Assembly: GCA_007844125.1 (NCBI GenBank)
Contig: CM017558.1
Location: 52,511,334-52,575,333 of the forward strand
Origin: Sinonovacula constricta
Taxonomy: Eukaryota > Mollusca > Bivalvia > Cardiida > Solecurtidae
Direction of reading: 5' to 3'
Length of the DNA: 64,000 nucleotides
The translations under genes were made by a program, and so were the position numbers. The notes under the pieces are model-generated. The model saw only the letters and a list, made by a program, of their open reading frames with translations, searched no databases and had not been told where the DNA came from. This document shows positions 12,701 through 19,488 of this stretch, in pieces (the stretch's first letter is position 1; each line of letters begins with the position of its first letter).

Positions 12701-15700
12701 CCACATTGTGAGAAGTAAAGGTAAAGTAAACAATCGTTGAATAATACAAATGTCAACAAACAACATTTCCCTCTCACTATTAAAACTATCTTAAAGAGAC
12801 ATCATTGTAAATGAGCTTAAACAATGTTTAGAACATATAGTCTTACTTAATTGAATGCATTAAAAGATTATTTTCAGAGTGAGGTCTCAATATCAGAAAG
12901 TAAGGGGTTTCCGCGAAATGACAATGAAAACTCATAGGATGTTAGATCTGTTAGAAAAAGGCACAGGGCTAAAGTGCAGGTCAGATACCTTATATAGATC
13001 ACTTGTTACACTGTCATAAATGTTTATTAGAGGTCAGCTACCTCACATTACACCATTATTAGTTACATTCTAAAAACCCTTCTATTCCTCAACACATTGG
13101 TTGGACTCTCAGACACAGTAGTAATTTTATTATTTAGGTGATGATCCTAAAGTGTAAAATGTTTTTCTTAGCAAATATTAAAGACAAATATGATGGTCAA
13201 GAAAACTTGTTCACATATTACCATAAATGCATATTTCAATGTACAGTTGTCAAAATGGCACAAATAACTTTTCAATAATTTATTCAAGAATTAATAAACT
13301 TCCTTTTTCTTCAGAAATCCAATCTCTCTTCAACATTCCGTAGACTTGGTGAGGAATTGTACCGATCAAAGACAGTGAGATTTTATGACACAGACCCATA
13401 CACAATCAATGACCTAACCGCATCACCTGTGAAAACTGAGAAAAACAAAGAAGGCATTTACTTTCGAAGTTCAAACCTTCATGCAAGACTTCTTTCATCT
13501 CTGATCATCCTCAGAACTCTGTCTCAAGGTATTAGTTGAAACAGTTAATTTTTTCTACTTACCTCCATTTTACATCATTCTTTTACCCTCATTGAGGCTT
13601 TGATGATGGCACATGACCTCTTTTATCTTGCCCTGTTATTAACTTGGTATTGATGATATTAATGTATCTACTTTGGTAGACCTGAAATCTCTTAACCAAT
13701 GGTTAACCGCTGCCCCAGGCTGTTATAGTTGCTGACTTGTAACTCCTCAGCCCCTCACCTTGTGGGTTCGAGTCCCAGTTGGGGCGAGAACTATCATGTG
13801 GGGAGGTTTTTTCAACTTACCTGCAGTGCGCTGGTGGTTCTATCCAGGCATATGTCTTGGGTCTTCCTCCACCAAAAATTAGCCTCCACCAATAATTAGC
13901 AGGACTTCACCAATATGACCATAAGATCATAATTGTGTCATGGCATTGTAACAAAAAAACAACAACAGATAAATAACCTTCTGCTTCTGGCCTTCTCTTC
14001 TTGCAAAGCTCTCAAAACATGCTTAGCTTGATTCAAGGTGCAGAAATTACTCATTGCACATTTTCATTGGATTAATTAAGTTTTTACCAAATATATTAAA
14101 CATCTGGCTTTTTCCCCAAATACACATAGAGTTCAGAGTGTAAAACCTAAAATTTAAATGTATTTGAAATTATGTAATTCAAGCACCCCTTTGGCCTTAA
14201 CCAACTAAAGCATTTTGGTGTGGGCATATGTTTTAACATGCCAATATTGTTCAAACTTAAACAATGCTATATTTATACATTAGTTGACTTATTAGCCCAT
14301 ATGTATGCTAGTATAATGCTTATATATGTTCAGAAGATGTTTTTTAACTCTTAAAGGGTTTTACTACTTTATTCATTGCTTATTCATTTTTACCAGGTCT
14401 TAAAAACATGCTTGATGCTTTAAAGGTGGTATCCAACAGTTTGGACCAAAGATTTTTTTTCAAATAACCAAATAAGTCATTGATACCTGAAAAGGTTCGG
14501 CAAAGTGCTATTCATGGATGCCCTAGATCTGTGTAAACAGTGAAGCCTAAATCCCCACTCGTCATTGCAAACAGATATTTTCTATCTGAGCCACTCTGCT
14601 GAGTTAGCTATTTTTAAAGCAAGAAAACCTCATGACAACTGACTTTTGAGATTACATTATATCATCATCTGGGGTAGTCTGCTCTGATGTTGATATCTAT
14701 TTTAGACAGAGATCATGCTTATTTATAGATGAGGAAAGAAGGAATATTTAGGGTGTTTTTTGTAGCCATATGGACTTTCTAACAATATAGGTAATGTTAA
14801 AATCATCTTTAATTGGACTAAAGAATAATTTTATGCAGAAATTACACCAAAATTCTCTAAAAAAGTGGACAATTATTGTTTTATGAATTTGCTCAAGGCA
14901 AACTGTCAGTTACCACCTTTAAAGTGTTAACCTTATCATTTGCTGTCTATACCATAGTGGACCTGTTAACTTCTCAAAGGGGGCCCATAGCACGGTGGAA
15001 GTGTTGCTGACTTGTAACTCCTCCAACTGCTTAGCATCTGACTGCATGGGCCTGAGTCACATTTCAGGTGAAGGACTAACTGTAGGAAGGTCTTCTAGCA
15101 AAGCTGCATTGTACCAGTGGTTTCACAGATATTTGTCTGGGGTCTTCCTCCATCAAAATAGACAGATGTCATTATAATGACCATAATTGGTCACTGCGGT
15201 GTATTTCAGAAACAAAAACTTCTCTTAAACTTTTGTTCTTATGCATCCGAGTCTGAAAAGACACATATTTGATATATATTGCTGTATATATTTCAGTGGA
15301 CCTATTGGCCCATGTGTTTGATGTCCTGAAAGCTGACCTTAAATCTGACGTTGCCAAGGAACTTTTTCTCTACTACCAAGGCACCACAGTTGTCCTTCAG
15401 TACCTCAAGCCTGTCAACAAGGTATTAACGAGCCTTCTAAGCATTATGAGATCATGTTAAGGCAGATGTTGTAAATCCAGATCATGTGGCTTCCTCTCTA
15501 AGTTGTCTGATCAGAATCTGTAGTGTTTGCTATGTCTATCAATATATGTTCCTATGTAAATAACCAAGTATTTCTCATTATGTAAGTTATGTATACCATA
15601 TTTCGATGTTCATTAATTGTTGCCAAATGTACTTGAGGGTTGACTTGAGCAGCATGGCATGAGTACTTGTCTGCAGCCCAGAGCTATATAACAAAGGGCA

Positions 15701-17231
15701 CTTATACATTTATTACACTTTGTTAGATCATTTCAATCAATTATATTTTTTGGCACTACTTTCCACAATGATCCAAGAATCTGCATGTTTCAATTAAAAG
15801 CACCTTAATTGTTGTTTTACTGTTTATTGTCTATTTTTCTCACTCATATAAATTAGATTTAAAAGCACCAAATGCTTACAGAGGGAGGGAGAGCTTAAAC
15901 ATTTTCTTGTGCTCTAATATTGGCAGGAACCTGCCCTATATATTTCATCAGGCAACACTGCAATTAAAAAAATATATTGCCCATTCAAATTGACAGCAAT
16001 TTTCCAGCAAACATTGCATGTTATAAAAAGCACATATTCAATGTCCTCCACCAAGATATAGCACAAACACTGTTTTCCTACATATAAGTAAGGATCAAGT
16101 TTTGTGTTATAGTATGGATACTGTCAGTGTTAGATGCAGTAAGTTTAGTCAAATTACTTTTAAGAAAAAAAAAGAATGCATGATACATACTTTTCAGGCC
16201 TTCATGGGACCTGCTATGGACATTTTCCTGCAGATGTCGACAGACTCTCCATTCTTACCTCCTTTCCTGGAGAGTTGCAGCAATGAGACCTGGTTCCGCA
16301 CTGTTGCCATGGTGCTAAGGGCCCCTAGACAAGACGAGAAACTTCTAGAGAGATTGAGCATTGTGCTGCAGAAACTGTCCAAGATGAGGTATTATAGCAT
16401 GATAGATATCAATTGTTACTGTTGCAATGCCTGGCTTCTATTTACCTTGCCTCATTGGTTTGAAATAGTTCATTGGTGATAGGTTTAAGGGACCTTTTGA
16501 CTGTTGCCTAAACTCATACATTATAAGAATATCTATTTTTGATGGTAGAAATAAAATGGTTTGGTACTGTCCATAAGTTTATATAATATTGAAATGGTTT
16601 AACTATGGCTGACCTACATTTTGATATGTATTGTTAGTTGGGAATTATCTTTAAGTGAGAAGAAAAAATGTTTCAAGATTTGATTTTTCAATTTTACAAG
16701 TAAACAGTTTGGGTAAAATTTGTTTAGGAAAGCTAGCTAGTAGAAGTATAAATTATGTAGTTGATATGGTTATGTTTCACAGAAAACATCCTATTTAATT
16801 TAATCTATGCATTTAAGGTGCTTTATTTAAGAAGTTGACCAGAGAAAAATACTTGCATGCAATAATCATGATTGCAGTTTAGACTTGTATTTTAGCAACC
16901 ATACAGGAAAACAAACTTATTTTAATCAAGAACAATAATCATGCAAGATCTTTCCATAACATAAAATGAAAAATAAGAAGGTAATTTCTTGTAGCTCTTG
17001 ATATATATTGCTTGTTAGTTCTATAAATATTGAGTAGAAACTTGAATTAAGTATGATTGGACTGATAAGTTAACTTTTGCTGATTTTTTTTTCAGGAGTA
17101 ACAAACGTTTCTTTGAGGTATACACCATTACTGGAATCATCCAGGAACTGCTGCGGGGTTGCTCCAATGAACAGGCCTTCCTGGCTCTCAACCTAAAGTC
17201 TATCATGTACAATCTTAATGCAAGCACTTAA
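712..17231 (+). CDS. CCDC138: CCDC138-like coiled-coil protein, C-terminal exons (5' part outside window)
   Basis: Seven exons join in frame: 712-917, 1993-2136, 2893-3015, 13315-13528, 15297-15421, 16198-16388 and 17096-17231 (stop TAA at 17229). Each has an AG acceptor and GT donor, and all phases agree (0,0,0,1,0,2 from the first exon end onward), giving about 379 residues. The first exon is charged and coil-like (KKFQILQQRKQDFDQRQRD). The rest is a leucine-rich, armadillo-like helical region: LSTLLDWLSD, LPAMVELFKEFPGHN, LCLPCLQFTYWSL, then SSLIILRTLSQ, LSIVLQKLSKM and SNKRFFEVYTI near the end. These blocks match what I recall of the conserved C-terminal half of animal CCDC138, a centrosome or cilium-associated protein of poorly known function. 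The large intron 3016-13314 holds a complete gypsy element in antisense. An AATAAA at 17230 overlaps the stop codon. The family call comes from recognition only. The gene structure itself is firm; the 712-917 exon is the least certain. Confidence 0.72.
3206..4254 (-). repeat. 3' LTR of the gypsy element
   Basis: It is a 1,049-bp direct repeat of 12004-13052, with no difference found in the blocks compared. Terminal pentamers TGTAA/TTACA form the usual short inverted ends. On the minus strand it follows the polypurine tract at 4255-4270. It holds the palindrome GTTCGGATAAATCCGAAC near 3729-3746, related to the motif repeated in the leader. Short frames inside it occur in both LTRs and are not genes. 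Confidence 0.95.
4255..4270 (-). promoter_or_regulatory. Polypurine tract of the gypsy element
   Basis: The minus strand reads AGAAAGAAGGGGGAAG, 16 purines ending directly at the 3' LTR. This is the expected primer for plus-strand DNA synthesis, and its position fixes the element's orientation. Confidence 0.88.
4706..5993 (-). CDS. Extra 3' ORF of the gypsy element: C2H2 zinc-finger protein of unknown role
   Basis: It encodes about 428 residues on the element's coding strand, in the place where env would be. The open frame runs from a likely splice acceptor (AG at 5995-5994, after TTCTGTTATCTGTTAC) to TAA-proximal 4706. The first in-frame ATG comes only inside the first finger, so the start is probably supplied by a spliced leader exon. 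Finger 1 is CWLCDAMF...H...H (C-X2-C-X12-H-X5-H). Finger 2 is LCPWCAGK...IHVRTCH (C-X2-C-X15-H-X4-H). Downstream come a basic patch (GHRKRVNEDD), a long acidic region and a run of 13 serines. The C-terminal domain has SWPPKNWQELSSDQR, LSRTTLLDKYNFL and RWRDTDYLIGFL. There is no signal peptide or membrane helix, so it is not an envelope. A nuclear or nucleic-acid-binding accessory protein is the natural guess; the family is not recognised. Confidence 0.8.
6203..6224 (-). repeat. 22-base poly(A) run (minus strand) between pol and the extra ORF
   Basis: An unbroken T run on the plus strand, so A on the element's coding strand. It lies about 75 bp after the pol stop and before the extra ORF. It may be a simple A-rich spacer or the mark of a captured reverse-transcribed segment. 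Confidence 0.8.
6298..9504 (-). CDS. pol: Pol: reverse transcriptase, RNase H and integrase
   Basis: An open frame of 1,068 codons without stops. It has no ATG at its 5' end (first codon TTG), so it must be entered by frameshift from the protease frame. Reverse transcriptase covers about 185-370: FCVDYRRLN, MDLCSGFWQIE (Asp 252) and LLYMDDII (YMDD at 314-317). RNase H covers about 455-575: DTDAS at 461, KELL with Glu 504, TDN at 528-530 and NADALS. Integrase follows. Its HHCC finger has H712/713, H720, C750 and C753; the catalytic D, D and E are about 782, 842 and 878 (MDILGP, TDQG, GLVERFNR). A C-terminal GPF-type module (KWKGPFLI) and the ending HIDRLHPYTG complete it. All catalytic residues are present, so the enzyme looks functional. 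The frame ends 22 codons after HPYTG, about 300 bp before the zinc-finger ORF. Confidence 0.96.
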   Translation of the reverse strand: MKYLQGATRSEGLPDVVFVEDTTFDQRNNVKVVNGVINPHVGETFVSLMNDKDEDIVVESGQVVGQCFPVMGEECVPGTQQPADRCASAAVSSVEQGNSEEIYLPEYLTEMFIRSTLYLQGCDKRRFATLLNEYQDIFAKSSDDLGCTNRVKHKINTDGSNPIRQSARRQPYGKREIEKTEIEKMLKRKIIEPSNSPWSSPIVLVTKKDGSTRFCVDYRRLNEVTVKDAYPIPRVDDCLDALSGSKWFNCMDLCSGFWQIEMDDGDKHKTAFSTSQGLYHFRVMPFGLVNSPSTFQRLMEDVLRGIQWEESLLYMDDIITPAENVNQALRRLEHVFQRLRDAKLKLKPSKCVFFQRSVRFLGHIVSENGVETDPEKVKAVQDWPIPRNSKEVRSFLGLASYYRRFVYCFSDIARPLHKLCEDHAQFKWTEDCQTSFDSLKRALTTAPVLAYPKLGSKFILDTDASDKGVGAVLSQIQEDKERVIAYMSKSMNIHEQAYCVTRKELLAVVLALKHFHTYLYGQEVLLRTDNAAVSWMRSLKTPTGQVARWLQELNTYNLTVVHRNGKSHSNADALSRKPCKACKHQQELQENFREANQIMIGIVTRNKAKEWTGELTENQCLLNGWDPIDLSTSQTKDNNIGRIKEDLSGGKQRPTWTEVSAGTSELKTLWRQWNRLVIIGDLLYRKFEADDGDTLHQLITPADRRQEVMKYHHDIPSGGHLGVQKTLDKVRQAFYWPGMTDSIKRYCRECDDCTAKRLSKESNKAPMGEYHVGEPMERVAMDILGPLPVTAAGNKYILVMSDWFTKWTECVPIPDMETRTCAKAFLDNFVTRFGVPLQIYTDQGRCFESKLMTDLCELLNIEKTHATPMRPQANGLVERFNRTLIAMLKSFCKRQQNQWDVYLQQVMMAYRSSPHSTTKISPNKLMLGKDIRLPMQALIGRPRVETDGTDVEDYVLVLQSKLQQCHEIARANIKVASNYQKKFYDTNCKRKSYTKGQLVWLHDPTRKVGISSKLVNKWKGPFLITRVVDDLVCMVKRTDRDKPKAYHIDRLHPYTGNRIPCWMRKLQL
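9446..10018 (-). CDS. pro: Aspartic protease frame of the gypsy element
   Basis: A 190-residue frame in -1 phase to gag. The active-site motif is LLDSGATATLIS at residues 52-63 (catalytic Asp 54), followed by the second conserved block LPGILGHDF at about 121-129. This is the retropepsin layout of gypsy elements; the enzyme would cleave Gag and Pol as a homodimer. The first in-frame ATG is at 10018, but the frame is open upstream into the end of gag. The last 20 codons overlap the RT frame (9504-9446), which lies +1 of this frame. The sequence IEIPARSY before the overlap resembles the strand-rich linker that normally continues into RT. The true product is probably a Pro-Pol fusion made by ribosomal frameshifting, unless a 1-base indel has broken it. 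Confidence 0.9.
   Translation of the reverse strand: MTQVIINRPSYSKAESCNRPNTRVGLIGRNQHQQDNGFYVNCHINNRQLQILLDSGATATLISKETYELCGGEASLPLHRRDVNIKSVDGSDIKVYGCIETSIIMGDFSVDLSIIVCEMTLPGILGHDFITNHVRTWDLEKLELHTKNGKIIPCYTDGNVINICRVSVQADIEIPARSYTLGRSTRRCIC
10027..10962 (-). CDS. gag: Gag polyprotein of the gypsy element
   Basis: A 311-residue frame starting at ATG 10962 about 1 kb inside the 5' LTR, so it is the first ORF of the transcript. Residues about 40-200 form a retrotransposon capsid-like region (LYLATSLKQQARLHYSSLP, LVNRLEQRFGSK). A basic, coiled stretch follows (TIQRLEQRLERLETLDRKG). The C-terminus carries one zinc knuckle of CX2CX4HX4C form at about 276-289 (CFTCGSSDHLYRNC), which in this family binds genomic RNA. 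The N-terminus is acidic (residues 1-30). The stop TAG at 10029-10027 lies 8 bp before the protease ATG. The protease frame is -1 relative to gag and is open for about 40 nt before that stop, so either frameshifting or reinitiation could link them. No internal stop or indel was seen. Confidence 0.93.
   Translation of the reverse strand: MADDQQDSDTEVNFNMNQHGVEDEEDVRGQAGDHNYGSAERGFRRQIPHIKPDPFTGDEDWEEYIAYFEDCAELAQWSEKEKLLYLATSLKQQARLHYSSLPTIERRSYRILVNRLEQRFGSKRQSTRWLSKIQIRTRGKTESVASFGDEIRLYAQKAYPTLGPEAQEMLALEHFMKSFSAEMRCRLMDKGCRTIREAVEVVERYEDVLGRTSTTVGMSHVRSVQCSGDANFKSMDSSEKATREGDLRRTIQRLEQRLERLETLDRKGNARFNRTCFTCGSSDHLYRNCPNKNTRTVKFSKNQENWSPSPQ
11130..11460 (-). repeat. Degenerate ~110-bp tandem repeats in the gypsy leader
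   Basis: Three diverged units begin near 11138, 11249 and 11360. Each carries GGATCCGAAATCAAT (or CTCCGAAATCAATG) followed by CCGAACAAATC(C/T)GA. They lie in the untranslated leader between the primer site and gag. With the array at 11569-11838 they load the leader with TTCGGATCCGAA-type palindromes. Confidence 0.7.
11569..11838 (-). repeat. 74-bp tandem repeat array in the gypsy leader
   Basis: Three full 74-bp units start at 11569, 11643 and 11717, and a partial fourth starts at 11791. They are nearly identical; the main change is GTGTTCAC to GTGGTCAC. Each unit has two GGATCCGAG sites, one inside AAACGGTTCGGATCCGAG. The palindromic cores could be protein-binding sites or an RNA packaging or dimerisation signal. 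Function is not shown by the sequence. Confidence 0.92.
11983..12000 (-). promoter_or_regulatory. Primer binding site, tRNA-Leu type
   Basis: The minus strand reads TGGTGTCAGAAGTGGGAT three bases after the 5' LTR. It is complementary to the 3' end of a tRNA with acceptor ...ATCCCACTTCTGACACCA. TGG pairs with the CCA tail, and the rest fits animal tRNA-Leu. It would prime minus-strand DNA synthesis. Confidence 0.88.
12004..13052 (-). repeat. 5' LTR of the gypsy element
   Basis: This is the promoter-bearing copy of the long terminal repeat. On the minus strand it starts at 13052 and ends at 12004, next to the primer site. The 4 bases outside it (CCAT, 13053-13056) repeat those at 3202-3205. 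Identity with the other LTR indicates that little time has passed since integration. Confidence 0.95.
12989..12998 (-). promoter_or_regulatory. Candidate TATA box in the 5' LTR
   Basis: The minus strand reads TCTATATAAG about 55 bp inside the LTR; the same site lies at 4191-4200 in the 3' LTR. If used, transcription would start about 30 bp further on, leaving a very short U3 and a long R-U5. It is a motif match only. Confidence 0.5.
13690..13950 (+). mobile_element. tRNA-derived SINE in CCDC138 intron
   Basis: A B-box-like GGGTTCGAGTCCC sits at about 13767-13779, with tRNA-like sequence before it (GTTGCTGACTTGTAACTCCTC). A body with GGTGGTTCTATCCAGGC and CTTCCTCCACCA follows, with a tail ATGACCATAAGATCATAATTG. 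The same head, body and tail recur at 14975, 26855, 47835 and elsewhere in this window, which defines a family. Confidence 0.7.
14975..15192 (+). mobile_element. Second copy of the same SINE family
   Basis: It repeats the GTTGCTGACTTGTAACTCCTC head, the CTGGGGTCTTCCTCCATCA body and the ATGACCATAATTGG tail of the 13690 copy. The B box is diverged (GGCCTGAGTCAC). It lies just upstream of the CCDC138 exon at 15297. Confidence 0.6.
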
Positions 17232-18900
17232 TAAAAACCTGGAACATAACATGTGATATCTCATTAACAATTGAGAAGCTGGTATCTGCTTTTTATGTCA
17301 TTTATTACGTCAAGAAGGATTCACATTATATAAATGAATGAAAAATTTGGCATTTATCATGCATTTAGGATTAGTCACCTTCTGAATGCATTGGTATTCC
17401 AGTGCAAGGACCTTGGTATCATTTTGCATCTACCTTTCCCCACAATTTGTGTGTCCAGACTCCCAGTATATACATGTTCAGTATGTTTTATGATTTGAAT
17501 TAAGAAAAGTTGATTTTGTTATATTAAAGATATAACTGCAATTTTTAATAACCAAAAGTTCTCGGATTATTGTTATTGTTCATTTTTATGATAACATTTC
17601 CAGAATTGTGATTTGAAACAGTTCTGCCTGTTATTATCTGTATAATTAATTGTGCTATGCATCTTTTGCTATGTGTGATATATAGATGCTATTTATAATT
17701 TAGTTCATATTGTCTTTTTACAGTTACTAACATAAATACAATTATTGTACGAATAGTTGTCTCTGTCGTTTTTTAAAATCCAATTGTCAAATATTCATTA
17801 TCTGAAATTATTATCTAAGGTTATTAAATTATATCATGCTACATTAATAGATGACCAGTATGAAACCTAAGTATTTGCTAACAACTATATACAAAGGGAA
17901 CAAGATGTATTGCTTGAGAACACAGTAAATAGTGTAGATTCTGATCAGACAGCTCCAACTGGGAGCCCACTGATCTTTCACTGTTTTTCAATTTGTGTCA
18001 AACACACTAAGACATCTATTTTTAAATGTGAAGGACTGCTTAGATAAAAATAATTTTATCTCTGTATGCAAACTCCGGCCTGCCTAATTAAACATTGAAT
18101 GGGTAAACCAGGTATGGTTATGACAAACAAAACCTGATTTAGACCCGCAGCAAGTAATTACATTGGTTAGGCACATGTCCCTGTGGTAATGCTTTGTCAG
18201 TTCAAATCCATACGAAAACTGTTCGTATTTTTAATTATAATTAATTTTAATTCTAAGTTTCCTACATAATTAATTTGTATCTACAACACCTTTCTTGCGC
18301 ACATTGATGTCTGCATTATTCAACCTAAATAATGTTATTAGCATTTAAAAATAATCCAAAATGCATCTTGTCAATTTTGACATTTTCACTTGGTATAAAA
18401 AATCTCTTTGCTGGGTTGGAACCAGTTCTTTTTACTTTTGATTCTTTAAGTCAGCATGCCTCTATCCATTAGATCAAGGTACTGACTTATAATTTTAGTA
18501 GTATTATTCTTTGAGTTGAAACTTTGTCAGAATAATTCACCTGCCTTACCTGTACGTGATAAATGCAGTAAACTGTAGGTGCTCAAATTATCCAGGAGGC
18601 TTTATGACAAAGACATATGTTTGATTTTAAATGCACAGAACAATACTGATCAAACTGCCAGCATCTCCTATAATTGGAGGATGGAGTTCACAATATTAGA
18701 TCTGTGTAGAGCCACTACTGAAAACATTAATTCAAAGCATTTAGTGATATCTACATTGTTCAAGAGAGCCATGATAGCCTTATATTGCTCACCTGAGTTC
18801 CATAGTCATTTCGAAAAAATCAGCTAGGAATATTAGGCAATTTTCAAACAAACCTGAATACATGTACACAAGCAACATTTGGACAATCAGTTATCTTATT
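17232..18900. other. Intergenic spacer after CCDC138
   Basis: This is the 3' flank of CCDC138. The AATAAA at 17230-17235 overlaps the stop, and no better poly(A) signal was seen nearby. A block at 17994-18046 (GTGTCAAACACACTAAGACAT ... GTGAAGGACTGC) recurs in the same orientation at 19353-19398. That suggests an inserted or duplicated repeat unit. No gene was seen; short frames here lack any family resemblance. Confidence 0.5.
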
Positions 18901-18904
18901 TTAC

Positions 18905-19290
18905 CACATTGCCATATATTGGAAATGGCCTTGCCCATGGCAGTCATTTTTTGTTGACAAAACAAAATTCTTTGACCACACTTGACAGGGGGCCAACCAA
19001 AAAACATGTCAAGCAAATATCAAGGCTCTATCGAAGTTTCTGACAAGAAGATTTTCCAAGCTTTCAAATAGAACATTATATCGAAAAAGGCCACACCATT
19101 GGGGCCAATGTTTTTTGTCACTTCAAAATTCTATGAACATTCTTAATACAGGGCAACCCAAAGATGTATGCCAAATATTAAGGCTCTTGCTTTTTTAGTT
19201 TTGGACAAATAGTTTTCCTTTATAACAATATATGAAAAAATGGCCACACCTCTTGCCACCATGTTGTTAGACAGATCACGATTCTTGTTG
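18905..19290. repeat. Degenerate tandem repeat, unit about 165 bp
   Basis: Three diverged units share AAATGGCCACACC-like starts, a TTGTTGACA-like block, CAAATATCAAGGCTCT and GACAAGAAGATTTTCC. A further piece (GACAAGAAGATTTTCACAG ... AAAATGGCCATGCTCCTGG) lies at 22801-22860 on the other side of the BEL fragment. The BEL fragment therefore seems to have landed inside this repeat. Confidence 0.55.
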
Positions 19291-19440
19291 TGGAATTACT
19301 TCATAACATCAAGACAGACGTAATTTGGTGCGTTAACGCTTACATAGTATTGTGTCAAACACACTAAGACATTTTCAATTGTGAAGGACTGCATAGATGT
19401 TATTGACGTCACTTCCATATATATATATACATTTGTTATG

Positions 19441-19488
19441 TAACGTCACTTCCATGGATATATGTTTTGTGTAGAGTCAAAATAAAGG
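19441..19488 (+). repeat. Inverted repeat flanking the BEL fragment, left arm
   Basis: This 48-bp arm contains GTCACTTCCATGGATATATG and GTAGAGTCAAAATAAAGG. It matches the reverse complement of 22674-22721 with few mismatches. A further diverged copy of the GTCACTTCCATATATATA part lies at 19408-19430. Confidence 0.7.

Larger units (their letters stand above)
3206..13052 (-). mobile_element. Full-length Ty3/gypsy LTR retrotransposon with an extra 3' ORF
   Basis: A 9,847-bp element lies in a CCDC138 intron in the opposite orientation to the gene. Two 1,049-bp LTRs (3206-4254 and 12004-13052) bound it. They start TGTAA and end TTACA, and were identical wherever I compared them. The target duplication is CCAT (3202-3205 and 13053-13056). 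Read on the minus strand the order is 5' LTR, tRNA-Leu primer site, repeat-rich leader of about 1 kb, gag, protease, RT-RNaseH-integrase, a poly(A) run, a zinc-finger ORF, the polypurine tract and the 3' LTR. Integrase lies downstream of RNase H, as in Metaviridae. No env-like gene with signal peptide or membrane segment is present. Identical LTRs and long open frames mean insertion was recent, and the element may still be competent. The only doubt is the out-of-frame pro/pol junction. Its 3' ORF and long leader make it unusual. Confidence 0.96.

Noticed and set aside
16102..16479. 125-codon plus-strand frame taken as one gene
   Set aside because: Only 16198-16388 is coding, as a CCDC138 exon; the ends of the frame run into introns past clear AG and GT borders.
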